Assembly: GCF_007489285.1 (NCBI RefSeq)
Contig: NZ_VLIY01000005.1
Span: 1 to 64,000 of the forward strand
Origin: Skermania sp. ID1734
Lineage (GTDB): Bacteria > Actinomycetota > Actinomycetes > Mycobacteriales > Mycobacteriaceae
Direction of reading: 5' to 3'
DNA: 64,000 nt
The notes below the pieces were generated by a model. That model was not told where the DNA came from, did not search any database, and saw only the letters and a list, made by a program, of their open reading frames with translations. Shown one piece after another: positions 18,298 through 27,329 of the stretch (position 1 is its first letter; each line of letters opens with the position of its first letter). The translations under genes and the position numbers were made by a program.

Positions 18298-20071
18298 CCT
18301 TGCGGTCGCCACGGCTCGCCAGCGACCGCGCATAACGGGTGCCGGCAGCCAGCAACAGCAGACCGACGGCCAGAAACGCTCCCGCCCGCAGCAACCCGTC
18401 GAGGGTGGCCAGGTCGAACAGGAACAGCTTGGCCACCGCGGCGGCGACCAGCGCCAGCCCTGTCCCGAGCGCGGCATGCGCGTTCGCCGCCGTGCGCTGG
18501 CTCCACAACACCATTGCGATGCCGACCAGCATCCACACGATCGTCGCCAGGCAGTGCCCGACCGTGAAGCCATCGGTACCGCCCACCGCGACGCACGCCG
18601 CAATGATCGCGGCCGAGGCGGCGTAGAGGCCGGCGATGGCGGCAGGCAGGCAGACCGCCTCGGCGTTCGCCCGGGCCACCAACCCGAGGTGTAGCGCCTG
18701 TCGCACGAGCAAAGCCAGGGCGCCGACACCAAGGAGGCTGGCCAGAATCGTGGACACCCCCAGCACGGCTGCCGCACGGTCTGCGGTGACCAACGCGTCG
18801 GGAGCGACCGCATCCAGGTAGGCGACCATGCCGCCCAAGGCGAACGCCAGACCCATGAAATACGCGCCCCGAGCACGCTGCTGGAACGAGACGGCAAGGA
18901 ACGCGACACTCACGGCGAACAGCGCAATCGGCAGTGTCTCGGCGCGAGTCACGACGACGCAGACATTGAGCAACGCCAACCCGGCGACGGCGGCGGCAAT
19001 CCTGATGTGCGAGGCCAGCTTTGAATACGCGCCCAAACCCAGCATGGCGGCAGCGAGCAGACCCTGCACCGCCACGGTCACCTGGTGGTCCACCAGTACC
19101 GGAGATCCCAGCAATGGCAGCGCCGAAATGGCGAGCATCGTGCTTGCCGTGACATCGGTGGCCACCCGGCGAGTGGCGGCAACGCCAGACACGGCGCCGA
19201 TCGCCGCGACAACAATGCACGCCACCAGCAACGCAACCCGGTGCTCAGTGCCGCCATTGATGAGGTGTTCGCCCAACGCGAGCAGCAGGGCAATGACGAC
19301 CGGGGCGGTCCGGGCAATGTGCACGTAGGACCAGTCCCGCAGCAACTGCACAGGCGCACAACCGAATTGCAGCACCGCCAGGAACGCGATGAGGGGGATC
19401 GTGATCCCGTCGGTGAGCGCCGGTGCCAGGACCGCTACGCCGCACAGCACGAGCACCGCCAGCCACTGCGAGCGCCAGCTCACCGCGAGTGCCATCCCGC
19501 ACGCGGCGATCGCCAGCGCGATCGCTAGACCGACGGGTGCGGCCAGCCAGCCGTAGAACACAGTCATCGCAACAACATCCAGGTAGCCGCCGGCAAAGCC
19601 GGTCGCGGCCATGGCAATTCCACCAACGTTGCCACCGGGCCGAGTGCGCACCCGTTGCCCGATGCAGACCAGCGCCGCGGATAGGGCAGCGCCAGCGCCG
19701 ACCCGAACCGCGGGCCCGAACAGTCCGGCCTGCGCCGCCAGCACCAGCAGCAACACGACACCGACGAGCGTGACGCCCGCGCCCGCCACAGCCAGCAGGC
19801 GGCTGACAACGCCCTCGCGCTGCCACCACGGCGGCCGGCGGACCACCGGTTGGGTGGGCGGCCACGGCCGCGGCGGTACGGGTTGTGGTGCTGGTTGTGG
19901 CCAGGCGCCCGGCGGGGGCGGCGCATAGCCGGGCACCGGCGGCGTGTGGCGCAGTTGGTTGCCGAGCATGTTCAACTCGGCACCAATTCCATCCACTCGT
20001 CGAGCCAACGCCGCGAGTTCGCCCGACATCCACTCCAACCGGGCGGGATCGATCAACGGTCCACTAGTCAT
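18263..20071 (-). CDS. DUF2339 multi-pass membrane protein
   Basis: A 602-residue protein starting at ATG 20071. The first 85 residues are cytoplasmic, with a short helix (RRVDGIGAELNML) then a proline-rich stretch (PPPPGAWPQPAPQ). The rest is about 16-18 closely spaced hydrophobic helices with few charges, the DUF2339 pattern. Function is unknown for the family. It is last in a minus-strand run with an AI-2E permease, a two-component system and a DUF1707 protein. It overlaps the end of mmpL3. Confidence 0.82.
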   Translation of the reverse strand: MTSGPLIDPARLEWMSGELAALARRVDGIGAELNMLGNQLRHTPPVPGYAPPPPGAWPQPAPQPVPPRPWPPTQPVVRRPPWWQREGVVSRLLAVAGAGVTLVGVVLLLVLAAQAGLFGPAVRVGAGAALSAALVCIGQRVRTRPGGNVGGIAMAATGFAGGYLDVVAMTVFYGWLAAPVGLAIALAIAACGMALAVSWRSQWLAVLVLCGVAVLAPALTDGITIPLIAFLAVLQFGCAPVQLLRDWSYVHIARTAPVVIALLLALGEHLINGGTEHRVALLVACIVVAAIGAVSGVAATRRVATDVTASTMLAISALPLLGSPVLVDHQVTVAVQGLLAAAMLGLGAYSKLASHIRIAAAVAGLALLNVCVVVTRAETLPIALFAVSVAFLAVSFQQRARGAYFMGLAFALGGMVAYLDAVAPDALVTADRAAAVLGVSTILASLLGVGALALLVRQALHLGLVARANAEAVCLPAAIAGLYAASAAIIAACVAVGGTDGFTVGHCLATIVWMLVGIAMVLWSQRTAANAHAALGTGLALVAAAVAKLFLFDLATLDGLLRAGAFLAVGLLLLAAGTRYARSLASRGDRKVSSDSAASATR

Positions 20072-20149
20072 GCCCAAAAGGCTGCCGGGTGACGGCCGAC
20101 CGCACATGAGTAGTGCTACTCGAGTACGCCCTCGGCAACTACTCGTCAT

Positions 20150-20770
20150 TCACCCCAGCAGGCGGCGAAACGTCGAACCGAAGGGGTACTTGGCGGTGAT
20201 CGAGCCGAACCGCAAGCGGCCGAAGACAACCAGATGCAGCGGGCCCATCGGCGGCCCGGTGCGAACCCGGTTGTCGGCGCTGGCGCCCATCAAATGCAAC
20301 GCGTTGAGGTTGACGGTTGCGGCGTCGGGAACGATGAGCGTGATGCCGCTGCAGTAATCGTCAACGATGATTTCGACCACCTGCGTCTGCATCACTGCGG
20401 CTGTGAAATCCAGGGTGACGCCGCAGAGCCGGCTGTTGAGGTACAGCCGGGGCGGGACATTCCACGGACCCTTGCGGGTCACGCTGGACAGGCGTCCGCG
20501 AATCACGGCGTCGCCGGTGATGTCCGAAACGGGACCGGCCGCGCGTGGCGCTTGCGACCAGGTCTCCGCGGGGCCGTCACCGATCAACCGCATTCCGGGC
20601 AGGTCGACGAGTACTGAATTCAGCTCACCGCGGGTCTTGGCGGCCAGCGCAGTGTCCATTCGTTCGGTGAATTCACCAAGCGACAACATGCCCTGGCCCA
20701 CCGCGCGCTGCAGTAATCCGCCCACGTGCTCACGTTCGGCGTCGGACACTCGCATATCCCGTGCCTGCAT
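20150..20770 (-). CDS. DUF1707 / LiaF-like domain protein
   Basis: A 206-residue protein. The N-terminal DUF1707 domain contains MRVSDAEREHVGGLLQRAVGQG and GEFTERMDTALAAKTRGEL. The C-terminal half (from about residue 85) is a beta-strand region like the LiaF/DUF2154 cell-wall-stress domain (VEIIVDDYCSGITLIVP). It has no transmembrane helix. DUF1707 proteins are often linked to envelope-stress two-component systems, and here the gene follows a NarL-type regulator by 19 bases, consistent with an output or feedback role. An internal start at 20755 is possible. Confidence 0.8.
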   Translation of the reverse strand: MQARDMRVSDAEREHVGGLLQRAVGQGMLSLGEFTERMDTALAAKTRGELNSVLVDLPGMRLIGDGPAETWSQAPRAAGPVSDITGDAVIRGRLSSVTRKGPWNVPPRLYLNSRLCGVTLDFTAAVMQTQVVEIIVDDYCSGITLIVPDAATVNLNALHLMGASADNRVRTGPPMGPLHLVVFGRLRFGSITAKYPFGSTFRRLLG

Positions 20771-20789
20771 GATGAACAGGATAGGAGGT

Positions 20790-21431
20790 CTACTCCAGTC
20801 CCTGCTCGAGCGCGTAGCGCGTGAGTTCCACGCGGTTGGCGAGTTGCAGTTTGCGTAACGTCGCCTGGACGTGGTTCTCCACGGTGCGATGGCTCAGCGA
20901 CAGCCGGGCAGCAATCTGCTTGGCCGTGAGCCCCTTCGCTACCAACCGCAGCACCTCCGTTTCCCGGTCGGTGAGTGCTGGGCCGGATTCGTTTGGAGTA
21001 CTAGCCATTCGCCGATATTCGCCGAGCACGAGGCCGGCGAGGCCCGGCGTGAAAACGGCTTGCCCAGCTGCTGTTGCCTGCACGGCGGCGAGGAGTTCTG
21101 CCGCCGATGCGCTCTTCACCAGGTAGCCCGTGGCGCCAGCCTTGACCGCTTCGAGGACATCGTCACGCTCGTCCGAGGCCGAGAGCACGAGAACGCGGCT
21201 CTCGGGCGAGGCGGCGAGCACCTCTCGAGTCGCGGTGGCGCCGTCGCCGTCGGTCAACCTCATGTCCATGAGCACCACCTGCGGCCGCGTGGCTGCGGCG
21301 CGCCGCATCGCGGTGTCGACGCCGTCGGCGGTGGCCACGACGGACATCCCGGCGTCGGCGAGATCTCTGGCCACGCCGTCACGCCACATCGGATGGTCGT
21401 CGACGACCATGACGGTGATGGGGCTACTCAC
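20790..21431 (-). CDS. NarL/LuxR-type response regulator
   Basis: A 213-residue response regulator. The receiver domain carries the acidic pair VVDDH at about residues 9-13, the phospho-acceptor Asp in VLMDMRL near 56, and the conserved Lys in GYLVKSAS near 106. The LuxR helix-turn-helix is at the C-terminus: LTDRETEVLRLVAKGLTAKQ, then SHRTVENHV. It lies 12 bases after its partner histidine kinase. Together they form a two-component system; the nearest-neighbour genes suggest envelope targets. Confidence 0.92.
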   Translation of the reverse strand: MSSPITVMVVDDHPMWRDGVARDLADAGMSVVATADGVDTAMRRAAATRPQVVLMDMRLTDGDGATATREVLAASPESRVLVLSASDERDDVLEAVKAGATGYLVKSASAAELLAAVQATAAGQAVFTPGLAGLVLGEYRRMASTPNESGPALTDRETEVLRLVAKGLTAKQIAARLSLSHRTVENHVQATLRKLQLANRVELTRYALEQGLE

Positions 21432-21443
21432 TTGCCGCGCCTT

Positions 21444-22601
21444 TCACGTATTGGTTCGGGGCACTCGCAGTTCCCATTCTGTGCCCCCACCCGGTTCGCT
21501 CGTCACGGTTGCCGTGCCGCCGAGCGCGTCGACGCGCCCGATGATCGACTTGGCGATACCGACGCGACCCTGCCCGCGGGCCTCCGCGATCCGCCCGGGA
21601 GCCATGCCGACCCCGTCGTCGCGCACGCTCACGATCACCTCGCTGCCCAGATCCTCCAGCAGCACATAGGCTTTCGCCCCGGGACCGGCGTGCAGCTCGA
21701 CATTCGCCAGCGCCGCGCCGACTGCCGCCGCGATCTCGCCGCCCACCCATCGGCCCACCAGAACAGGCTCTCCTGGGGTCGAGACCACAACCGCCGAACT
21801 TGCCTGGCTACGCAGGAGCCCACCCAGGTCGATGGCAGTGTCGGCCATGGCCACGCGCGTGCCCTGCTGGGAGATCAGTCGCCGCAGAGCTACCTCCTGC
21901 TCGCCTGCCTTCTCCGCCAGTTCCGCGGCCGCGCCGCCAATGTCATTGCCACGTCGCCGCACATACGCCAGTACTTGCAGGACGCCGTCGTGCACCTCCC
22001 GGGCCAGCCGCTCACGCTCGGCGGTCGCGGCGGAAAGCCGGGTGGCGCGCTCGAGCTGGCTGTGCGCGCGGCGCGCGGTGTTGGCGGCCAGTCCGATCGC
22101 CAGTCCCACCGAAATCAGGATCGGCGCAGTGGCGTCGGCCCACAGGTCGAACTCGAGACGGCTTCGGACCACGGCGCTGACCGCGGCTATCACGACTCCC
22201 GACAATGCGCCCACGAACGGGCCGCCCAGAATTGCCGCGGAGACAACCGCATTGGTCGCCCACAAGGTGGTTGGGAACGTCTGATGGGTGCTGTACCAGT
22301 CGTGTTCGGCCACCGCGCGGGTGGCGATCATCAATCCGATGACGACCACTTGATCCGCGGCCACCAAATAGCGATAGGGCAGGAAGTTACGAGTGAATGC
22401 CATCGCGCAGGCGCCCGACCAGATGGCCATCACGGCGATAAAGAGCCAACTCAGCCGCGGCCGCGTGTAGTTGCTCACCGCCACGAACTGGTACCCGACG
22501 GCGTAGCCGAGAGTGAGCAGCCGAAATACTCCGGCGGCGCGCCAGAGTGGGGCCTGGACGCCGTCAGTCGCGAGTGCCGACCTCACCGCGCGCCTTGTCA
22601 T
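21444..22601 (-). CDS. Sensor histidine kinase, HisKA_3 type
   Basis: A 385-residue kinase. About five to six N-terminal hydrophobic helices form a membrane sensor without a large external domain. The phosphorylated His is in RLAREVHDGVLQVLAYV near residue 210. The ATPase domain shows VRDDGVGMAPGR (N/G1 box) and PGGGTEWELRVP at the end. This layout belongs to the MacS/NarX-like family that pairs with NarL regulators, and the next gene is one. Its 5' end overlaps the AI-2E permease gene by 38 bases. Confidence 0.9.
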   Translation of the reverse strand: MTRRAVRSALATDGVQAPLWRAAGVFRLLTLGYAVGYQFVAVSNYTRPRLSWLFIAVMAIWSGACAMAFTRNFLPYRYLVAADQVVVIGLMIATRAVAEHDWYSTHQTFPTTLWATNAVVSAAILGGPFVGALSGVVIAAVSAVVRSRLEFDLWADATAPILISVGLAIGLAANTARRAHSQLERATRLSAATAERERLAREVHDGVLQVLAYVRRRGNDIGGAAAELAEKAGEQEVALRRLISQQGTRVAMADTAIDLGGLLRSQASSAVVVSTPGEPVLVGRWVGGEIAAAVGAALANVELHAGPGAKAYVLLEDLGSEVIVSVRDDGVGMAPGRIAEARGQGRVGIAKSIIGRVDALGGTATVTSEPGGGTEWELRVPRTNT

Positions 22602-23790
22602 TCTCCGGTTCCGGCTCGGGCTCGGGCTCCGGCTCCGGGTTGGGATCGCCCGCCCGTTCGTCTGGGTTATCGGGCTCGGCCGTGTACATCGGTTCGGCGG
22701 CCGCCTTTTGCTGCTTGCGGAGGATCTCCTCAGGGTCCTCGGCCAACAGCGAGCGCACCGCCGTGTTTGCCATCGCTACCAGCGGCACCGCGAGCAGACC
22801 GCCGGCGATCCCAGCCAAGACGATGCCGGCCGTGATGGACAACACCACGGCGAGGGGATGGATTCGCACGGCGCGGCCGAGGAACAACGGTTGCAGCACA
22901 TGCCCTTCGAGCTGCATGACCGCCACAATGATGCCGAGCGTGATCAGCGCGGTGATGAAGCCCTTGGTCATGAGCGCGATGAACACGGCGATGAACCCCG
23001 TCAGGAAGGCACCGACGATCGGGATGAATGCGCCGATGAAAACCAGCGAAGCCAGCGGCAGTGCCAGCGGCACCCCGAGGATGGCCAGACCGGCACCGAT
23101 ACCGATGGCGTCGACAGCGGCCACGGCGACCGTGGCCCGCACAAAGCCGACCAGCGAACGGAAGGCGGCACGTCCGGCGATCCGCACCCGGCGCCGCGCC
23201 GACGTGGGGAAGATCCGGGTGACGAACTCCCAGATCTGCGCGCCGCCATAGAGGAAGAAGATCAGGATGAACAGCGTCAGGAACGCGCCGGTGAACAGTT
23301 CGCCGATGGTGGTGGCCGTCGCGATCGCGCCACTGGTGATGGAGTCCTGGTGGGATTGAATCGTTTTCACCAGCGAATCACCCGCGTGGTCGATCTGCTC
23401 CTGCTTGAAATGCAAGGGGCCGTGGGTGAGAAAGTCCTTGATTTGGTCGATGCTGTGGGTGAATTGATCGGTCAGCCCGGGCAGGCCGTCGATGAACTGC
23501 TGCACCACGAACGTGAGGATGCCGGCGAGCACCCCGATCGATCCGAGGATCGATACGAGCACCGCGAGCGATCGCGGCAACCCATGGCGGTCCAGCCAAT
23601 CCACCAGCGGCACCAGCAGCGCGGCCGCCAGCAGCGCCAGCGCCAGTGGGATCATCACCGTCCAGAGGCGCAGGATCACGTGCCCCAGGACATACACTCC
23701 AGCTGCCAGCACCAACAGGCGCCAAGTCCACTCGGCGCCGACCCGCACCAGCGGATGCACCGAGTCAGCAGCTGACCGATTCGTACTCAT
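22564..23790 (-). CDS. AI-2E family transporter (Rv0205-like)
   Basis: A 408-residue membrane protein starting at ATG 23790. It has eight or so hydrophobic helices in the AI-2E/UPF0118 pattern, with a soluble loop around residues 110-150 (IDQIKDFLTHGPLH) and the conserved QLEGHVLQPLFLGRAV near residue 300. The C-terminal 50 residues are an unusual acidic Glu-Pro repeat (EPEPEPEPEPEPE). Family members export signals or act as Na+/H+ antiporters; no substrate is indicated here. It is the first gene of the operon leading into the two-component system. Confidence 0.88.
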   Translation of the reverse strand: MSTNRSAADSVHPLVRVGAEWTWRLLVLAAGVYVLGHVILRLWTVMIPLALALLAAALLVPLVDWLDRHGLPRSLAVLVSILGSIGVLAGILTFVVQQFIDGLPGLTDQFTHSIDQIKDFLTHGPLHFKQEQIDHAGDSLVKTIQSHQDSITSGAIATATTIGELFTGAFLTLFILIFFLYGGAQIWEFVTRIFPTSARRRVRIAGRAAFRSLVGFVRATVAVAAVDAIGIGAGLAILGVPLALPLASLVFIGAFIPIVGAFLTGFIAVFIALMTKGFITALITLGIIVAVMQLEGHVLQPLFLGRAVRIHPLAVVLSITAGIVLAGIAGGLLAVPLVAMANTAVRSLLAEDPEEILRKQQKAAAEPMYTAEPDNPDERAGDPNPEPEPEPEPEPENDKARGEVGTRD

Positions 23791-23859
23791 TGTCGCGAGC
23801 CTAGTGCTCCCGCGCCGATCATCGGACACTGCGAACCGCAGTACCGTTAAATTGTTGGG

Positions 23860-25368
23860 GTGTCAGCGCCCATGGAAGCCGTCCGACAGACGTTGCACAC
23901 GCGCTGGCCGCTCTATGTGACCTCGATGCTCGCCGCCAATGGGTTCGGCGCCGTCCTGGTTTATGCGTTCATTCGGCACGGCCTGCCGGTTCCCGAATCG
24001 GCGACGCTCGTGCAGGATCGCGACCAGAATCTGATCGCCTTCATGGTCTTGCTGGGCGTCGGTGGCGCGATCAGCCTGGCCTGCTCCGCACTGATGCTCA
24101 AACCCGTGGTCCGATGGCAATTGCGCGGCGGTCCGCCGAGCCGGCGCGAGCAGATGGCGACGCTGCATGCGCCGCTGCGGCAAGCGATCGTGCACCTGGT
24201 GCTGTGGCTGATCGGTGGCACCACGTTCGCGGCGCTCACCATCTCCGCCACTCCCGAACTTGCTGCGGCCGTTGTCATTACGATCTGCATGGCCGCCATC
24301 GTGGTGTTCGGCTTCAGTTACATGCTGGGCGAACGGATTCTGCGTCCGGTTGCGGCAAAAGCGTTGAGCGAGGCCGAGTTCGACCGGACGCTCACGCCGG
24401 GCGTCGGCACCCGCATGGCGATGACCTGGGGCCTGGGCACGCTCGCGCCGACCTCGGCGATCGTGCTGCTGTGCGTCACCCAGATTTCGACCGACCTGCA
24501 GTTCTCCTCCCGATCGTTGGCCATCGCAATCCTGCTCTTGTGCGGCGTCGTGATCCTGCAGGCCTTCGCCCTGTCCATGCTCACCAGTGCGAGCATTTCC
24601 GACCCGATCAGCCAGCTGTCGCGCGCGATCGAACGGGTCCAGGAGGGCGCTGACGACGTCCAGGTCGAAGTGTTCGACGGCAGCGAGATCGGCCGGCTGC
24701 AGGTGGGCTTCAACCGCATGATGGAGGAGGCGGCCGAGCGGCGGGTGCTGCAGGAGCTTTTCGGCCAACACGTCGGTGAGGATGTGGCGCGCCGCGCTTT
24801 GCAGTTCGGCACCGAACTCGGCGGCGAGACCCGCTTCGTCGCAGTGTTGTTCGTCGACATGGTCGGCTCCACCGCCGCGGCCGCCGAGCGCCCGCCGGCC
24901 GAAGTGGTGAGCCTGCTCAACGAGTTCTTCCGGGTGGTGGTCGAGGTGATCGACCGCCATCACGGCTTCGTCAACAAGTTCGTGGGCGACGCGGCCCTGG
25001 CGATCTTCGGCGCGCCGCTGGACCGCCCGGACGCGCCGACCGCCGCGCTGGCCGCGGGCCGGGAGTTGCGGGTCGAGCTGGAGAAGGTCGCGGGTCTCGA
25101 CATCGGCATCGGGGTCTCGGCCGGGCTTGCCGTTGCCGGCAACATCGGCGCCGCCAACCGGTTCGAGTACACCGTGATCGGTGATCCGGTTAACGAGGCA
25201 TCGCGGCTCACCGAGCTGGCGAAGGACCGGCCGAGCCGGGTGCTCGCGTCGGCGAGCGCACTGTATTTCGCGGATGCCGAGGAACAGGCGCACTGGGAAC
25301 TCGGTGACGAGGTGCAGTTGCGGGGCCGGCGCCGCAAGACGCACCTGGCCTGGCCCATTCAGGATTAG
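23860..25368 (+). CDS. Membrane adenylate cyclase with HAMP domain (class III)
   Basis: A 502-residue protein with GTG start at 23860. Six predicted membrane helices fill residues 1-250, then a HAMP segment (SDPISQLSRAIERVQEG...GSEIGRLQVGFNRMMEEA), then a class III catalytic domain. Metal-binding Asp residues are in FVDMVGST and FVGDAALAIFG, the adenine-specifying Lys in NKFVGD and Asp in YTVIGDPVN, and the transition-state Arg in NEASRLTE. All catalytic residues are present, so it should make cAMP. The layout matches M. tuberculosis Rv3645. It is divergent from the AI-2E gene. Confidence 0.9.
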   Translation: MSAPMEAVRQTLHTRWPLYVTSMLAANGFGAVLVYAFIRHGLPVPESATLVQDRDQNLIAFMVLLGVGGAISLACSALMLKPVVRWQLRGGPPSRREQMATLHAPLRQAIVHLVLWLIGGTTFAALTISATPELAAAVVITICMAAIVVFGFSYMLGERILRPVAAKALSEAEFDRTLTPGVGTRMAMTWGLGTLAPTSAIVLLCVTQISTDLQFSSRSLAIAILLLCGVVILQAFALSMLTSASISDPISQLSRAIERVQEGADDVQVEVFDGSEIGRLQVGFNRMMEEAAERRVLQELFGQHVGEDVARRALQFGTELGGETRFVAVLFVDMVGSTAAAAERPPAEVVSLLNEFFRVVVEVIDRHHGFVNKFVGDAALAIFGAPLDRPDAPTAALAAGRELRVELEKVAGLDIGIGVSAGLAVAGNIGAANRFEYTVIGDPVNEASRLTELAKDRPSRVLASASALYFADAEEQAHWELGDEVQLRGRRRKTHLAWPIQD

Positions 25369-25370
25369 GG

Positions 25371-26537
25371 ATGGGGCGCAGGCGGTTGGTTAGGCTACAG
25401 CCTGTGGCACAGCTTGGAGCGGATCCGCCGGCTGCGCGCGTGCAGCGCCGACGCGGCCGTTTCTGGTGGCTCAAGTGGGTCGCCGGTGCCGCGCTGCTTG
25501 CGCTGCTGATCGGCGAAGCGGTCTATCTGTGGCCGCGCCTGCACGAGTCCTGGCGCGCGTTAACCGAGATTCATTGGGGCTGGGTGGCCGCGTGCATTTT
25601 TGCGCAGGCTTTTTCGCTGAGCGGCTACGGCCGGATGCAGAAGCAATTGCTGCACGCGGGCGGGGTGTCGGTGAGCCAGCGCCGGTCGGTGTCGGTGATC
25701 TATGCGTCGACGGCCATGGCGGTGACGCTGCCCGCCGGTCAGGTGTTTTCGACCGCGTTCACCTACCGCGAGACACGACGCTGGGGGGCCAGCCCGCTGG
25801 TTGCGTCGTGGCAGCTGGCCATTTCCGGCGTGATCGCCGCGGCCGGACTCGCGTTGCTCGGCGTGGGCGGCGCTGTGGTGGTCGGCGGCCGGGTGAGCCC
25901 GTTTACGCTGATCGTGTCGCTGGGCGGCGTGATAGCGCTGATCTGGGCCATCCGCTATGCGTCGTCGCACCCGAACTCGATCGAATCCGCGGTGCGCTGG
26001 GTGTTGCACAGATACAACACGCTACGCAAGAACGCTCCCGAAACCGGCATGGACCGGGTCCGCGAGGTGCTGGATCAGCTCGAGTCCGTCAAGCTCGGCG
26101 CCGCCGATGCCGCGTTGTCCGGGGTCTGGGCGTTGATGCATCGGGCCGGCGACGTGGCGTGTCTGGGTTTGGCGTGCATGGCCATCGGCGGTGATCCGAC
26201 CTGGTCCGGCATCCTGATTTCGTTCGCGGTCGGCAAGGCCGTGGGCACTATTCCGTTGGCTCCGGGCGGCCTGGTGCTGGTCGACGCGACTTTGATTGCG
26301 ACCCTGACGTCGGCAGCGAGCCTGACCGCGCCGGAGGCGGTGGCCGCCGCCTTCGTCTACCGCGGCGTGAGTTTCATCCTCGTGGCCATCGTCGGGTGGA
26401 TCGTCTTCCTCTTCCTGTTCCGGCGGCACCAACGCGAGAACCTGAAGTTCGACGTCGAGATGGAACGCCGTGAAGTTGGGCGCAGCGAAAGCGAACGCCG
26501 GGCGTCGAAGCGGCTGCGGGGCGAAGGCATCAGCTAG
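25371..26537 (+). CDS. Lysylphosphatidylglycerol synthase-like transmembrane protein (UPF0104)
   Basis: A 388-residue membrane protein starting 2 bases after the cyclase stop codon. It has about eight hydrophobic segments with LPAGQVFSTAFTYRETRRWG near the middle and PLAPGGLVLVDATL near residue 295, both typical of the LPG_synthase_TM flippase-like family. The long basic C-terminal tail (REVGRSESERRASKRLRGE) is cytoplasmic. It probably moves or modifies a lipid, like M. tuberculosis Rv0204c, which sits near mmpL3. An alternative start is GTG 25404. Confidence 0.78.
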   Translation: MGRRRLVRLQPVAQLGADPPAARVQRRRGRFWWLKWVAGAALLALLIGEAVYLWPRLHESWRALTEIHWGWVAACIFAQAFSLSGYGRMQKQLLHAGGVSVSQRRSVSVIYASTAMAVTLPAGQVFSTAFTYRETRRWGASPLVASWQLAISGVIAAAGLALLGVGGAVVVGGRVSPFTLIVSLGGVIALIWAIRYASSHPNSIESAVRWVLHRYNTLRKNAPETGMDRVREVLDQLESVKLGAADAALSGVWALMHRAGDVACLGLACMAIGGDPTWSGILISFAVGKAVGTIPLAPGGLVLVDATLIATLTSAASLTAPEAVAAAFVYRGVSFILVAIVGWIVFLFLFRRHQRENLKFDVEMERREVGRSESERRASKRLRGEGIS

Positions 26538-26550
26538 AGACTCCAAATCC

Positions 26551-26596
26551 CCTGTGCGTGTTTTTTCACCGCCCGCGGTGAAAAAACACGCACAGG
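26551..26596. repeat. 46-bp palindromic element, copy 1
   Basis: Two perfect 22-bp arms (26551-26572 and 26575-26596) flank a CC centre. The shared core is GTGCGTGTTT-Y-TTCACCGC and its complement. It lies 14 bases after the stop of the upstream membrane-protein gene, where the RNA hairpin could also end transcription. The same element occurs at 42998-43043 and 43737-43782 with one arm-base difference (T to C) and a changed outer end. Confidence 0.85.
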
Positions 26597-26612
26597 CTAC
26601 GCGAGTGGCTGC

Positions 26613-26628
26613 TGTGATGCACATCACG
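26613..26628. promoter_or_regulatory. CRP-like site upstream of yceI
   Basis: TGTGATGCACATCACG contains the perfect inverted repeat GTGATG-CA-CATCAC and fits TGTGA-N6-TCACA except for the last base. It lies 84 bp before the yceI start. Confidence 0.5.
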
Positions 26629-26674
26629 AAACCACGGGGAAGCATTCGGACCGCAGTCCGGTTAAGCTAGTTGT

Positions 26675-26690
26675 AATTGAGACTTCAATT
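26675..26690. promoter_or_regulatory. Palindrome in the yceI promoter region
   Basis: AATTGA-GACT-TCAATT is a perfect inverted repeat 22 bases before the yceI start codon. It is AT-rich, unlike the surroundings, and looks like a repressor operator of MarR type. No regulator gene is adjacent. Confidence 0.4.
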
Positions 26691-26712
26691 AGATCATCGA
26701 AGGAGCAACCAC

Positions 26713-27264
26713 ATGGGCGCCAAGACTGCCGTACCGACTCTGACCGCTGGCACATGGGCGATCGACCCCAGCCACTCGCAGATCGGCTTTTCCGTTCGGC
26801 ACCTGATGGTCAGCAAGGTTCGCGGCCGGTTCACCGACTTCTCCGGCAAGCTCGTCATCGGTGAAGACGGCACCGCGCACGCCGAGGCTGAGATCAAGGT
26901 CGACTCGGTGACCACCGACAACGATCAGCGCGACGCGCACCTGCGTACTCACGACTTCTTCGGCGCCGAGGAGTTCCCGACAGCCACTTTCAAGTCCACC
27001 GGCTTCCGCGTCGACGGTGAGGACTTCGTCGTCGACGGCGAGTTCACCATCCGCGGCGTGACCCGACCGGTCAGCCTCGAGGTCGAATACCTCGGCACCA
27101 GTGCCGGCATGGGCGCCGGCGAGGTTGCCGGCTTCGAAGCGAAGACCGTGGTCAACCGCAAGGACTTCGGCATCACCATCGAGATGCCGATGGAAGGTGG
27201 CGGCGTGGTGATCGGTGACAAAATCAACCTGACGCTCGCCGTCGAGGTCGTCAAGCAGAGCTGA
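26713..27264 (+). CDS. YceI-family lipocalin-like protein
   Basis: A 183-residue YceI-domain protein: TWAIDPSHSQIGFSVRHLMVSKVRGRF at the start and the C-terminal VVNRKDFGI...NLTLAVEV are family hallmarks. YceI proteins bind isoprenoid chains in a lipocalin-like barrel. No signal peptide is visible, so it is probably cytoplasmic. The ATG at 26713 follows AAGGAG by 7 bases; the open frame extends upstream but includes the promoter palindrome. A CRP-like site and an AT-rich palindrome precede it, and a hairpin terminator follows, so it is a single-gene unit. Confidence 0.9.
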   Translation: MGAKTAVPTLTAGTWAIDPSHSQIGFSVRHLMVSKVRGRFTDFSGKLVIGEDGTAHAEAEIKVDSVTTDNDQRDAHLRTHDFFGAEEFPTATFKSTGFRVDGEDFVVDGEFTIRGVTRPVSLEVEYLGTSAGMGAGEVAGFEAKTVVNRKDFGITIEMPMEGGGVVIGDKINLTLAVEVVKQS

Positions 27265-27275
27265 CCGGACCTGTG

Positions 27276-27311
27276 AACACCCGCACGACACTGAGGTTGT
27301 GCGGGTGTTTT
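27276..27311 (+). terminator. Terminator after yceI
   Basis: AACACCCGCAC at 27276-27286 pairs perfectly with GTGCGGGTGTT at 27299-27309, followed by TT. The 11-bp stem begins 11 bases after the yceI stop. Confidence 0.8.
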
Positions 27312-27329
27312 GCGGTTACCGTCAAGGGC

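Noticed and set aside
20871-22835. 654-codon plus-strand ORF over the two-component genes
   Set aside because: It is antisense to the histidine kinase and response regulator, whose catalytic motifs are clear; the translation has no domain signature.
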